Shown here piece by piece: positions 1-8,677 of a stretch of DNA of 42,681 nucleotides. Position numbers and translations under genes: made by a program. Source of the stretch: Lacihabitans sp. CS3-21 (GTDB lineage Bacteria; Bacteroidota; Bacteroidia; Cytophagales; Spirosomataceae); the NCBI RefSeq assembly GCF_024343675.1, contig NZ_RJUD01000024.1, forward strand, positions 1 through 42,681, written 5' to 3'. The stretch's first letter is position 1. Each line of letters opens with the position of its first letter. The notes under the pieces were generated by a model. It saw nothing but the letters and a program-made list of their open reading frames with translations, searched no databases and had not been told where the DNA came from.

Positions 1-67
1 CTGCCTTAATTTTTGATTTCAGAATAAATTAACGAAATTTGATTTTCATCATTAAATAAAAAATCAA

Positions 68-844
68 ATGTTTGACACGCTCCTCTATGAAGTGAAGGAC
101 GGTAAGTGCTATATTACCCTCAATCGCCCCGAAGTTTTTAATGCACTCAATAACAAGCTATTAACAGAGCTAAATAAGGCTATAACCCATTGTCAAAACG
201 ATGAATCCATTAGAGTAGTCATCCTTTCTGGTGGAAGTGGCAAAGCTTTTTGTTCTGGGGCAGATTTAAAATCTGGAATAACAGACTCGAACCTTGGCAA
301 TGTTCTAAAGGCTACTTATAACCCACTAATTACGGGTATGAAGGCTTTGAAAAAGCCCATAATATGTAAACTAAACGGAATGGCTGCTGGTGCTGGAATG
401 TCACTTGCTTTGGCATGTGATGTGATAATTGCAGACAAAGACACCTATTTGACAGAACTTTTCGTTGGAATAGGCTTACTACCTGATGCGGGTTCTATGT
501 ATTTTTTACCTAGATTAATAGGAACCTTGAAGACCTTTGAACTTTGTAGTACTGGTAGGAAAGTATTTATGGAAGAGGCTCTTCAGCTTGGCTTGGTAAA
601 CAAAATTGTTGATTCAGCGTTTTTAACTGAGGAAGTGGAAAAAATGGCAGATTTTTATGCCAAATCAGCCACAAAAAGTATTGGCTTGATGAAAAATATC
701 TTAAATAAATCGTTTGAAAATGACCTTGAAGGTGTCCTTAACCTTGAAGCAGAAGGCCAAACCCAATGTGGTTATAGCCATGATTTTGCAGAGGGTGTAA
801 TGGCCTTTTTACAAAAAAGAGAAGCCAGTTTTCAGGGGAAATGA
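68..844 (+). CDS. Enoyl-CoA hydratase/isomerase family protein (PaaG-like)
   Basis: This is a crotonase-superfamily enzyme of 258 residues, the usual length. Visible motifs are the oxyanion-hole segment GKAFCSGADL (residues 58-67), the second CoA/oxyanion segment around NGMAAGAGMSLA (103-114), and GLLPDAG (136-142). In that last segment an Asp (D140) stands where PaaG-type isomerases carry their catalytic Asp, and the Glu pair of ordinary hydratases is not obvious. The family acts in the cytoplasm on acyl-CoA thioesters. PaaG is a ring-1,2-epoxyphenylacetyl-CoA isomerase, but no other paa genes are nearby, so the substrate is open. The gene stands alone, with a 174-base gap to glnS. The first ATG of the frame fits the family N-terminus. 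Confidence is high for the family and moderate for PaaG-like over a generic hydratase. Confidence 0.88.
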   Translation: MFDTLLYEVKDGKCYITLNRPEVFNALNNKLLTELNKAITHCQNDESIRVVILSGGSGKAFCSGADLKSGITDSNLGNVLKATYNPLITGMKALKKPIICKLNGMAAGAGMSLALACDVIIADKDTYLTELFVGIGLLPDAGSMYFLPRLIGTLKTFELCSTGRKVFMEEALQLGLVNKIVDSAFLTEEVEKMADFYAKSATKSIGLMKNILNKSFENDLEGVLNLEAEGQTQCGYSHDFAEGVMAFLQKREASFQGK

Positions 845-1018
845 TACAAATGTATGTATTAGAAAATTATTAATTTATTTTAGAGATATTCAGATTAATT
901 ATAAAATCAATATATTTTTTAGGATTAAATCAAGTTGCCTTTGCAAAACACCAAACTCAAAATACAATATTAGAAGTGCTTTTTATAAATTAGCTTTTTG
1001 GTACAACAAACATCGAGT

Positions 1019-2680
1019 ATGTCAGAAACAATTAAAGAACGTAGTTTGAATTTCGTTGAAGAAATCGTCGAAGCTGATCTAAAATCAGGAAAACATAATG
1101 GCAGGTTGCTTACACGTTTCCCACCTGAACCTAATGGCTATTTACACATTGGCCATGCTAAATCCATTTGTTTAAATTTCGGACTAGCTCAAAAATATGG
1201 TGGTGGCACTAATCTTCGTTTTGACGACACCAATCCAGTAACCGAAGACACAGAATATGTAGATTCTATCAAAAATGATTTGAGGTGGTTAGGTTTTAAC
1301 TGGACCAACGAAATGTATGCTTCTGACTATTTTGACCAACTCTTTAAATATGCAAAAAAACTCATTACCAAAGGCTTAGCCTATGTAGATGACAGCTCTG
1401 CTGAGGAAATGGCCACTCAAAAAGGATCCCCGAACGCTCCGGGAGATGAAAGTCCATACAGAAACAGAACGGTAGAAGAAAATTTGAGCCTGTTTGATGG
1501 AATGGCCAATGGCGATTTTGCTGAAGGAAGTAGAGTATTAAGAGCAAAAATAGACATGACATCTAGCAATATGCTCATGCGTGACCCTATTATTTATAGA
1601 ATTAAGTTTGCGGAACACCACCGTACTGGCAACAAATGGTGTATTTATCCCATGTATGACTTTGCTCACGGGCAGTCAGATTCAATAGAAGGAATTACGC
1701 ATTCAATTTGTACACTCGAATTTGTTTCTCACAGAGAATTGTACGATTGGTTTTTGGAACAATTAGAGATTTTCCCTTCTAAACAATATGAATTTGCTCG
1801 CTTGAACCTCACCTACACGGTTATGAGTAAGCGAAAGCTGCTTCAACTGGTCAACGAAGGTCATGTAACCAGCTGGGACGACCCACGAATGCCAACCATT
1901 TCTGGTATGCGAAGACGTGGTTACACACCTAAATCTATCGTGGATTTTTGTGATAGAATAGGCGTTCAAAAAAGAGACAACCTAATAGATGTCAGCTTAT
2001 TAGAGTTTTTTGTTAGAGAAGACCTCAACAAAACCTCCACAAGAGTTATGGCGGTTTTTGAACCTTTAAAAGTGGTCATAACCAATTTGCCTGATGGAGT
2101 TGTGGAACCTTGTAGCCTCGAAAACAACCCTGAAGATCTAGAATCTGGACATAGAACGGTGAATTTCACAAAAGAGATTTATATAGAACAAGGGGATTTC
2201 ATGAAAGAACCTCCTGCTAAATACTTCAGACTTTCTCCAGGCAAAATGGTAAGGTTAAAAGGTGCTTACATCATTCAGTGCGACGAAGTCATTGAAAATG
2301 AAGACGGTAGTATAAAAGAACTTCATTGCAGCTATATTCCTTCCTCAAAAAGTGGTGCTGACGAAAGCGGCATAAAGGTAAAAGGTGTGATTCAATGGGT
2401 AAGTGCAACGGAAGGTATAGCATCTGAAATCAGAATTTATGATAGGCTTTTTAAAGTAGAAGACCCCAGTTCAGAAGAAGGCGATTTCAAAGAATACATC
2501 AATGAGAATTCACTTGAGGTTTTAACTGCTTATGTAGAACCCTCACTAAAAGATGCCAAACCTGGTGACAGATACCAATTTATGAGGAATGGATATTTTG
2601 TACCAGACACTGACTTTTCTTCACAAAAATTAGTCTTCAACAAAACTGTAGGTCTGAAAGAGGGTTTTAAAGTGGGTTAA
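1019..2680 (+). CDS. glnS: Glutaminyl-tRNA synthetase
   Basis: This class I aminoacyl-tRNA synthetase charges tRNA-Gln with glutamine in the cytoplasm. The catalytic HIGH-type motif is in PEPNGYLHIGHAKS, about 28-41 residues from the ATG. The KMSKS-type loop reads VMSKRKL, and the conserved DDTNP, YDFAHGQSDSIEGITHS and LEF signatures of GlnS are all present. An anticodon-binding beta-barrel region fills the C-terminal third. The predicted length of 553 residues matches bacterial GlnS. The open frame extends upstream to a TTG at 998, but the ATG at 1019 gives the normal start (MSETIKERSLNF). It probably forms a transcription unit with the LOG-family gene 27 bases downstream. A direct GlnS implies that glutamine is charged directly rather than through Glu-tRNA amidation. 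Confidence 0.97.
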   Translation: MSETIKERSLNFVEEIVEADLKSGKHNGRLLTRFPPEPNGYLHIGHAKSICLNFGLAQKYGGGTNLRFDDTNPVTEDTEYVDSIKNDLRWLGFNWTNEMYASDYFDQLFKYAKKLITKGLAYVDDSSAEEMATQKGSPNAPGDESPYRNRTVEENLSLFDGMANGDFAEGSRVLRAKIDMTSSNMLMRDPIIYRIKFAEHHRTGNKWCIYPMYDFAHGQSDSIEGITHSICTLEFVSHRELYDWFLEQLEIFPSKQYEFARLNLTYTVMSKRKLLQLVNEGHVTSWDDPRMPTISGMRRRGYTPKSIVDFCDRIGVQKRDNLIDVSLLEFFVREDLNKTSTRVMAVFEPLKVVITNLPDGVVEPCSLENNPEDLESGHRTVNFTKEIYIEQGDFMKEPPAKYFRLSPGKMVRLKGAYIIQCDEVIENEDGSIKELHCSYIPSSKSGADESGIKVKGVIQWVSATEGIASEIRIYDRLFKVEDPSSEEGDFKEYINENSLEVLTAYVEPSLKDAKPGDRYQFMRNGYFVPDTDFSSQKLVFNKTVGLKEGFKVG

Positions 2681-2707
2681 TTCTAATACAACAAAATTGA
2701 CAATATA

Positions 2708-3427
2708 ATGGGAGGTGGTCCTCGCTCAGAAATTGAATTCTTAGACGGTCCAAAATCAAGGTGGACAGAGTTAAAGTTTACTTTTAGTGTTTTCAAAGAG
2801 TTTATCAATGGCTTTAGAACACTTCACTTCGTTGGCCCTTGTGTTACCGTATTTGGTTCAGCCAGATTTACCGAAGAAAATAAATATTATCAGGACGCCC
2901 GAAAACTTGGAGCAGGCTTGGCACAACTTGGCTTTACCATATTGACTGGTGGTGGCCCAGGTATTATGGAAGCTGCCAACCGTGGGGCAAAAGATGTTGG
3001 CGGAAAATCCGTGGGATGCAATATTGTGCTGCCATTTGAGCAAAAACCAAATCCATACCTCGACAAATGGATGGATTTTGAATACTTCTTTGTTAGAAAA
3101 ACACTTCTTATTAAGTATTCATACGCTTTTGTTATTTGTCCGGGCGGATTTGGAACTTTAGATGAGTTTTTTGAGGCACTCACACTCATTCAGACTGGGA
3201 AAATAGAGAAGTTTCCGGTGGTTATTTTTGATGATGGATTTCATTCAAATATCATTGACCATATAAAATATATGATAGAAAAGAAAACCATATCTAAAGA
3301 TGATGAGCATTTGTTCCTGATTACAAATGATGTGGAAGAAGCTATTTCTTACATAAAAAGAAAGACTGAAACTGGTTTTGGGTTAAAATATAAACCTATT
3401 AAGTGGCTGGGTGAAAGTAAGGGCTAA
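2708..3427 (+). CDS. LOG family (TIGR00730-type) nucleotide hydrolase
   Basis: This 239-residue Rossmann-like protein belongs to the LOG family, often labelled lysine decarboxylase by mistake. Members hydrolyse the N-glycosidic bond of cytokinin riboside 5'-monophosphates or AMP-like nucleotides. The two family signatures are visible: GGGPGIMEAANRGA (residues 81-94) and PGGFGTLDEFFEA (145-157), the latter carrying the catalytic Glu (E153). It has no signal peptide, so it is cytoplasmic. It starts 27 bases after glnS and may be co-transcribed with it. The physiological substrate in non-plant-associated bacteria is not settled, so I name only the family. Confidence 0.9.
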   Translation: MGGGPRSEIEFLDGPKSRWTELKFTFSVFKEFINGFRTLHFVGPCVTVFGSARFTEENKYYQDARKLGAGLAQLGFTILTGGGPGIMEAANRGAKDVGGKSVGCNIVLPFEQKPNPYLDKWMDFEYFFVRKTLLIKYSYAFVICPGGFGTLDEFFEALTLIQTGKIEKFPVVIFDDGFHSNIIDHIKYMIEKKTISKDDEHLFLITNDVEEAISYIKRKTETGFGLKYKPIKWLGESKG

Positions 3428-3475
3428 GTCAAGGTATTTTCTGAAACTAAATCTAAACAAATCAATCAAAAATAG

Positions 3476-3483
3476 TATTTTTG
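3476..3483 (+). promoter_or_regulatory. Bacteroidota-type -7 promoter box
   Basis: TATTTTTG matches TAnnTTTG exactly and lies 39 bases before the ATG at 3523. No TTG is visible at the usual -33 distance, so this is a half-supported promoter for the TolB-like gene. Confidence 0.45.
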
Positions 3484-3522
3484 GGAAACACTAAGTGCCA
3501 AACTAGAAGTAAAACCAAATTT

Positions 3523-4383
3523 ATGAAAATACTATTTTTCGTCTTTTGTTTCCAAGTTATTTCATTTGCCCAAAACGGCACAGAAATTTATTTGCTCGAA
3601 ATCCAGAAAACATCAGATGGGTTCAATATTCAAAACCCAGTAAATATCTCTAATAGAACCGGTTACGACAATCAACCTAGTTTTCATCCCACCAAATCAT
3701 TGATTTATTTTAGTTCTCAAACAAACAGTCAAACCGACATATATGCTTATAACTATAACTCAAAAAAACTTACTCAAATCACTAACACCGAGGACTCTGA
3801 ATACTCCCCTACTGTAACTCCAGACAAAGATTTTTTTTCCTGTATAGTTCAAAGAAAATCAAATGGAGACCAAGATTTGGTGAAATTCTCGATAAAAAAT
3901 CCAGAAAAATCAGAGATAATATTAGAATCGCAAAAAACAGGAAAGGTTGGATACCACGCCTGGAGTCCTGATAACAAGTTGATTACTTTTGTTTTAGGTG
4001 AACCAAATACACTGCAACTGTTTGAAAATAAATCAAAATCTGGAAATATTCTTGGAAAAAACATAGGTAGATCTTTACATTATCTACCTCATAAAAAAGC
4101 ATTTAGTTTCGTTGAAAAGGAGGGTGAAACCTGGAAAGTAAAACTATTGGATCCAGAAAATCAGACGATTTCAGTTTATACTGCTGCTTTACCAACCTCC
4201 GAACAATACAATGCTTGGGATAAAAATGGGATTTTGTTTGGTACTAAAAACGAGGGACTTTACTTTTTTGAAGAAAAAACCAACTCTTGGAAAGAACTAA
4301 CTTTACCACCAAACTTACCAAAAAATAAAATTAGCCGATTAGCTATAAAAAATCAATATTTGGTTTTGGTCATCAACGAATAA
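3523..4383 (+). CDS. Exported TolB-like beta-propeller (PD40 repeat) protein
   Basis: The predicted protein has 286 residues. The N-terminus MKILFFVFCFQVISFAQ is a Sec signal peptide that would be cleaved after FAQ, so the product is periplasmic or outer-membrane facing. The body contains PD40/TolB-type blades: segments such as NQPSFHPTKSLIYFSS, YSPTVTPDKDF and YHAWSPDNKLITF repeat the pattern of a hydrophobic strand after an Asp/Pro turn. Such domains usually mediate protein contacts or carbohydrate sensing. The frame is open from a TTG at 3481, but that start lies in the promoter box and would bury the signal peptide, so I chose the ATG at 3523. A lipoprotein gene follows after 26 bases, and the two may share a transcript. 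No enzyme motif is visible and the function is unknown. Confidence 0.75.
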   Translation: MKILFFVFCFQVISFAQNGTEIYLLEIQKTSDGFNIQNPVNISNRTGYDNQPSFHPTKSLIYFSSQTNSQTDIYAYNYNSKKLTQITNTEDSEYSPTVTPDKDFFSCIVQRKSNGDQDLVKFSIKNPEKSEIILESQKTGKVGYHAWSPDNKLITFVLGEPNTLQLFENKSKSGNILGKNIGRSLHYLPHKKAFSFVEKEGETWKVKLLDPENQTISVYTAALPTSEQYNAWDKNGILFGTKNEGLYFFEEKTNSWKELTLPPNLPKNKISRLAIKNQYLVLVINE

Positions 4384-4409
4384 TTATCATTAAAAACAAT
4401 ATTTAACGA

Positions 4410-4853
4410 ATGAAAAAACTAGTTATAAGCTTACTATTTGGTCATACAGTTTTGTTTTCTTGTCAAACAGAGGAAGGAAACGAAAAACTTGCTGATGCAG
4501 GACAAACTGTTGGAAAGTCTGCTGCAACCATTGCTAAAAGCGTAAAATCGGGCATTGAACAAGCTACTAAAATAAAAATTGACCTATCAGAAAACCTTAA
4601 AAACAGAGGTTTATCGACAGGCAAGATAACTTTGGGTAGCAAAGGAGGCAGACACAACCTGCTGAATGTTTATATGATTTTTGACAAAAAAATCAATAGA
4701 AATGTTACCATGAAAGTATTGGACGCTGAAGGACTAGAACTTGGTAGAACAAAAGTACTTGTAAAAGGAGAGCCAGGAGATGCCAAATTCATAGACTTCG
4801 TTTTTGACACCCGAACCAACATCGACAGAGACAACAAAATTATTATGGAATAA
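4410..4853 (+). CDS. Small predicted lipoprotein, function unknown
   Basis: The protein has 147 residues with a lipoprotein signal: Lys-Lys, a hydrophobic stretch, then the lipobox LFSC with the lipidated Cys at residue 18. After a low-complexity Ala/Lys-rich linker (roughly 25-60), a C-terminal beta-rich region of about 80 residues follows, with no motif I recognise. It sits 26 bases after the TolB-like gene on the same strand, so the two may form a small envelope operon. Nothing in the sequence indicates a catalytic role. Confidence 0.7.
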   Translation: MKKLVISLLFGHTVLFSCQTEEGNEKLADAGQTVGKSAATIAKSVKSGIEQATKIKIDLSENLKNRGLSTGKITLGSKGGRHNLLNVYMIFDKKINRNVTMKVLDAEGLELGRTKVLVKGEPGDAKFIDFVFDTRTNIDRDNKIIME

Positions 4854-4949
4854 AAGTAAGCGTCAATCAAAAAATCATTCGGCTATTTTTTATGACCAAT
4901 GAAGCATTTTTTAATGATTTGCTATATTAATTACGTTCAATTTCGAGGT

Positions 4950-4957
4950 TAATTTTG
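4950..4957 (+). promoter_or_regulatory. Bacteroidota-type -7 box of pta-ackA
   Basis: TAATTTTG is an exact TAnnTTTG match that ends 18 bases before the pta ATG. It continues as TTTGCACC, the same extension seen at the 8651 promoter. The nearest upstream TTTG (4918-4921) is 28 bases away, longer than the usual 17-23, so the -33 part is weak. Confidence 0.55.
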
Positions 4958-4975
4958 CACCAAACCAAAGAAAAA

Positions 4976-7060
4976 ATGACAAAAGGAATTTATATAGCTT
5001 CCATAGAAGACCACAGCGGCAAATCACTTGTTTCACTGGGGTTGATGCAGAATTTATTAGGAAAAATGCCCAAAGTTGGATATTTCAGGCCAATGGTTGA
5101 AGGTGGTGAAAAAGATAATCATACCCAGATTATGCTTTCACATTTCAATCTCAAACTTACCTATGACCAAGTAGTTGGTATCACGAGAATAGATGCTGTT
5201 AACCTAATAAATAGCGGAGAAACTGGCGAATTGATTGACTTAATTATATCAAAATATAAACAGATAGAAGAACAATACGACTTTGTGTTGGTTGAAGGTA
5301 CTGACTTTACGGGAGATGGAAATCTGGTAGAACTCGACATCAACGTACTGATAGCCAAAAACTTAGGTCTTCCTGTGATTTTAATAGGAAATGGTATAGG
5401 AAAGTCAAAAGAGGAATTGACCGCAAGTATGAAGCTTGCTTACAACTCCTATCACCAAAAGGAGGTTCAGATTATAGCCATTATCAACAATAAAATCTTG
5501 CCTGAAAACCTTGAAGTGGCCAATGCTGCGATGAGAAGCTTTCTCCCAAAAGATATTGAAGCTTATGCTATCCCACGAATTGGTTCATTGTTAAACCCAA
5601 CCATGAAAGAGGTGGCGAATGCATTGAACGCCAAAATTCTGTTTGGTGAAGAATTTATGGAAAACCAAATTGGCTCAATAGGTGTGGGTGCAATGCAACT
5701 CCGAAATTATCTTCCTCAAATAAAAGAAGACAATTTAGTAATAACACCTGGAGACAGAGCAGATATTATTTTAGGAGTTTTGCAGGCCAATATTTCGAAA
5801 AGTTATCCTAGAATAGCTGGAATTATATTGACCGGCGGCCTTTTGCCTGAGGAACCTATCATTAAACTGATAGAGGGTTCGCCCCAAATTGTACCCATTT
5901 TGACCGTTGAAGAGGGAACATTTCAAGTTGCCAATCTTGTAGGTGATTTAAAATCAAATATTTATGCCTCCAACAATAAAAAAATCCAGACTTCTATCGA
6001 AACTTTTGAACATAATGTACCCATTGGAGCTCTACTAGAAAAACTCATGCAGTTTGAAAATAAAGGGCTTACTCCACGGATGTTTCAGTACAGTTTAATT
6101 AGAAAAGCTCAAAAAAATAGAAAGCATATTGTATTGCCTGAAGGTACTGATGAGAGAATTATACAGGCCGCTGCAAGGCTTATCAAATCTGATTTAGTGG
6201 AGATCACGCTTTTAGGAAATCCTGAACAAATCAAAGAAAAAGCGATTCAGCATGGCATTTCTCTGGATTTTAGCAAATTGCACGTAGTTGATCCAGTAAA
6301 ATCTCCAAATTTTGAAGATTATGTGGAAACCATTTACCAGCTACGCAAACACAAAAATGTAAACATGGATATAGCCAGAGACCTTATGTCCGACGTTTCG
6401 TATTTTGGCACGATGATGATTCACAAAGGTCATGCAGATGGCATGGTGTCGGGTGCCGTACATACCACACAGCATACGATAAGGCCAGCTTTGCAGTTTA
6501 TAAAGACCCGCCCTGGCGTAAATATCGTTTCTTCTGTATTCTTTATGTGTTTGGAAGACAGGGTTTCTGTCTTCGGCGACTGTGCTATCAACCCCAACCC
6601 TACTGCACTAGAACTGGCCGAAATTGCCATTTCATCTGCGGAAAGTAGTTTGGCATTTGGCATTGAACCCAAAATAGCCATGCTCTCCTACTCTTCTGGC
6701 ACTTCAGGTAAAGGTGAAGATGTAGAAAAAGTAAGAGAAGCCACCGAAATTGTAAAAAAAATGCGGCCAGACTTGAAAATCGAAGGACCGATTCAATATG
6801 ATGCTGCGGTAGACATGGAAGTTGGGAAAAGTAAACTACCCAATTCTGAAGTAGCCGGGCAAGCGAGTGTTTTAATTTTTCCTGATCTCAACACAGGAAA
6901 CAACACTTACAAAGCCGTTCAAAGAGAAACGGGAGCGTTGGCCATAGGACCTATGCTTCAAGGACTTAACAAGCCAGTAAACGACCTCAGCCGTGGCTGT
7001 ACGGTAGACGATGTGTACAATACGGTCATCATTACGGCAATTCAAGCACAAGATTTATGA
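4976..7060 (+). CDS. pta: Phosphate acetyltransferase, long form
   Basis: Pta converts acetyl-CoA and phosphate to acetyl phosphate and CoA in the cytoplasm. At 694 residues this is the long form. The N-terminal domain (about 1-220) is BioD-like with a P-loop-like segment SIEDHSGKSLVSLGL. A DRTGG domain follows at about 225-330, containing a GDRADIILG segment. The C-terminal catalytic PTA/PTB domain runs from about 365 to the end, with HIVLPEGTDERI at its start and conserved VSGAVHTTQHTIRPALQ and SYSSGTSGKGEDVEKV. The frame is open from a TTG at 4955, but that codon lies inside the -7 promoter box. The ATG at 4976 gives the expected start MTKGIYIAS. The stop overlaps the ackA start by 4 bases (ATGA), indicating translational coupling. 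Confidence 0.96.
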   Translation: MTKGIYIASIEDHSGKSLVSLGLMQNLLGKMPKVGYFRPMVEGGEKDNHTQIMLSHFNLKLTYDQVVGITRIDAVNLINSGETGELIDLIISKYKQIEEQYDFVLVEGTDFTGDGNLVELDINVLIAKNLGLPVILIGNGIGKSKEELTASMKLAYNSYHQKEVQIIAIINNKILPENLEVANAAMRSFLPKDIEAYAIPRIGSLLNPTMKEVANALNAKILFGEEFMENQIGSIGVGAMQLRNYLPQIKEDNLVITPGDRADIILGVLQANISKSYPRIAGIILTGGLLPEEPIIKLIEGSPQIVPILTVEEGTFQVANLVGDLKSNIYASNNKKIQTSIETFEHNVPIGALLEKLMQFENKGLTPRMFQYSLIRKAQKNRKHIVLPEGTDERIIQAAARLIKSDLVEITLLGNPEQIKEKAIQHGISLDFSKLHVVDPVKSPNFEDYVETIYQLRKHKNVNMDIARDLMSDVSYFGTMMIHKGHADGMVSGAVHTTQHTIRPALQFIKTRPGVNIVSSVFFMCLEDRVSVFGDCAINPNPTALELAEIAISSAESSLAFGIEPKIAMLSYSSGTSGKGEDVEKVREATEIVKKMRPDLKIEGPIQYDAAVDMEVGKSKLPNSEVAGQASVLIFPDLNTGNNTYKAVQRETGALAIGPMLQGLNKPVNDLSRGCTVDDVYNTVIITAIQAQDL

Positions 7061-8244
7061 AAAAAATATTAGTTATTAACTCGGGAAGTTCATCGCTAAA
7101 ATTTCAGTTAATTGCTATGCCCGAGGAAACTGTCATCGCTTCCGGATTGGTCGAGCGAATCGGAATGGATGACGCCATTTATAGTTTTGAGTCCATCAAA
7201 AACAAGGATACCAAAATATTAAAAATCCTTGACCACCATCAAGCTCTGGAGTTGGTTGCTATTTTTTTGTTAGCTATCGATTTAGGCGTAATTGCTAGTC
7301 CAAAAGAAATTGACGCTATTGGTCATCGGGTGGTGCATGGAGGTAAACATTTTTCGGATACAACGCTCATTACCAATGAAATAAAACAAAAAATTCATCA
7401 ACTATCCAGTTTGGCACCCTTGCATAATCCACCCAATTTGGTAGGAATAGAGGTAGCAGAAAAAATATTCCCGGATGCCAAACAAGTGGCGGTTTTTGAC
7501 ACGGCTTTTCACCAAAGTATTCCAGAAAAAGCTAATCGATATGCCATTCCGAAGGAACTTTACGAAAAAGAACACATTAGATTATATGGTTTCCACGGCA
7601 CAAGCCACAAATATGTCAGTGAAAAAGCTACGGCGTATTTAAATAACCCAAAATCTAAAATCATTGTGCTGCATTTAGGAAACGGATGTAGTGCCACCGC
7701 CATAAGTGCTGGAAAAAGTGTGGATCATTCTTTGGGTTTTGGCCCACTTACTGGTTTGGTAATGGGAACTCGAAGTGGAGATATTGACCCTGCTATTATT
7801 CTGTATTTGATGGAAACCAAAGGCTACAGCTATCAAGAAATCAGCAACTTACTCAATAAAAAAAGTGGCATGCTTGGTCTAACGGGTTTTAGTGATATGC
7901 GGGAAATTCAAAAAGGATATACCAATGGTGATCCTGATTGTATAATCGCTTTGGAAATAACCGTCCACCGCATCAAAAAATACATTGGAGCTTACGCAGC
8001 GGCCATGAATGGGCTCGACGCATTGGTTTTTACGGCTGGAATTGGTGAAAACAGCTCCATGTTGCGTGAAATGGTATGCTCTGAGATGGACTTTTTAGGA
8101 ATTGAGCTTAGTCAAGAAAAAAATAACTCGAAAGAAAAAGGAATCAGAGAAATACAGTCTGACAACAGTAAAGCCAAGGTGTTGATTGTCCCTACCAACG
8201 AAGAGCTGGAGATTGCGAAACAATCTTTTCAATTGATAAATTAA
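7057..8244 (+). CDS. ackA: Acetate kinase
   Basis: AckA interconverts acetyl phosphate plus ADP and acetate plus ATP. The 395-residue length is typical. Family signatures are visible: NSGSSSLKF near the N-terminus (metal/phosphate site), HRVVHGG, AVFDTAFHQ, HLGNGCS, TRSGDIDP and the C-terminal FTAGIGENS. With the overlapping pta it forms the overflow/acetate-assimilation pathway that generates ATP from acetyl-CoA. Its start overlaps the pta stop in an ATGA. Downstream lies a 433-base non-coding gap with GC-rich hairpins, one of which may end the transcript. Confidence 0.97.
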   Translation: MKKILVINSGSSSLKFQLIAMPEETVIASGLVERIGMDDAIYSFESIKNKDTKILKILDHHQALELVAIFLLAIDLGVIASPKEIDAIGHRVVHGGKHFSDTTLITNEIKQKIHQLSSLAPLHNPPNLVGIEVAEKIFPDAKQVAVFDTAFHQSIPEKANRYAIPKELYEKEHIRLYGFHGTSHKYVSEKATAYLNNPKSKIIVLHLGNGCSATAISAGKSVDHSLGFGPLTGLVMGTRSGDIDPAIILYLMETKGYSYQEISNLLNKKSGMLGLTGFSDMREIQKGYTNGDPDCIIALEITVHRIKKYIGAYAAAMNGLDALVFTAGIGENSSMLREMVCSEMDFLGIELSQEKNNSKEKGIREIQSDNSKAKVLIVPTNEELEIAKQSFQLIN

Positions 8245-8312
8245 AATTCAACGTCAAGCGGATAAATAAAATCAAATTTGACCTTTTTTCAGCCTGCACT
8301 GTTTGAACACAA

Positions 8313-8371
8313 TCAAAATTCTCAATACGAGAAAGTTAAATTGCATAAATAAATGATTTTGAGAATTTTGA
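8313..8371. repeat. 13-base perfect inverted repeat with 33-base loop
   Basis: TCAAAATTCTCAA (8313-8325) is perfectly complementary to TTGAGAATTTTGA (8359-8371), and pairing continues imperfectly outward through CACA/TGTG. The AT-rich arms and long loop are unlike a rho-independent terminator. The repeat may be one end of the composite element at 8290-8500. Confidence 0.6.
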
Positions 8372-8383
8372 GTGTGTGAGTTT

Positions 8384-8417
8384 GCAGGCGGTCGGCCGCT
8401 GCCGTGCAGTTTTTTTT
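8384..8417 (+). terminator. Candidate terminator downstream of ackA
   Basis: A GC-rich stem pairs GCAG(g)CGG with CCG-CTGC, or alternatively CTGC-CGT-GCAG. It is followed directly by eight T (8410-8417). The distance from the ackA stop is about 140 bases, which is long, and the stem has a bulge. It is a plausible but unproven terminator within the structured element. Confidence 0.35.
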
Positions 8418-8650
8418 GGGGTCCGACCCCTCGGTTCGTTTTTTTTCGAAAAAAAAGGAAGGCGGACGGCTAGTTGCCCAGGCGGCAGCCGACTCAATGA
8501 ATGTGATAGTTTTTTTTCTATTTTTAACAAAAATGCAATCTAAAACTAGATTAAAGGCCTATTTCTTTATAAAAAATATTAAACCGTTTGACAGAAATAA
8601 AACTCAAGAATTGGTTTTGGATTAAAAAGCAAGATTTATAAAGAATATAC

Positions 8651-8658
8651 TAAATTTG
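8651..8658 (+). promoter_or_regulatory. Bacteroidota-type -7 promoter box
   Basis: TAAATTTG matches TAnnTTTG exactly and ends 19 bases before the ATG of the YgjV-like gene. It continues as TTTGCACC, like the pta promoter. No clear -33 TTG is visible at the normal distance. Confidence 0.5.
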
Positions 8659-8677
8659 CACCCTAAAACTTCAACAA

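Larger units (their letters stand above)
8290..8500. other. Structured intergenic element (AT-rich inverted repeat plus GC-rich hairpin block)
   Basis: The 433-base gap between ackA and the next gene contains no convincing gene. It holds a composite structure instead. An AT-rich inverted repeat occupies 8313-8371, flanked by GCCTGCA (8292-8298) and its complement TGCAGGC (8383-8389). An unusually GC-rich block follows at 8383-8495. Inside it are the hairpin GGGGT-CCG-ACCCC (8418-8430), the 18-base palindrome of eight T, CG and eight A (8439-8456), the hairpin arms CGGCT/AGCCG (8467-8471 and 8487-8491), and long-range pairing of 8391-8404 with 8483-8493 across a 3-base bulge. GGCGGTCGGC (8388) and GGCGGACGGC (8461) are near-direct repeats. 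Possible roles are a dispersed repeat (REP/MITE-like), a structured RNA, or terminators. Open frames across it on both strands are low-complexity and look accidental. Confidence 0.6.

Noticed and set aside
845-1018. ATACA-AA-TGTAT dyad after the first gene as a second CRP-like operator
   Set aside because: Arms of only five bases and no TGA-N6-TCA core; likely chance in AT-rich sequence.
8336-8625. Open frames on both strands across the GC-rich intergenic block (8404-8625 + and 8336-8530 -)
   Set aside because: Composition is dictated by the homopolymer runs and hairpins; no plausible domain, no promoter-start arrangement, and the two frames overlap antisense.
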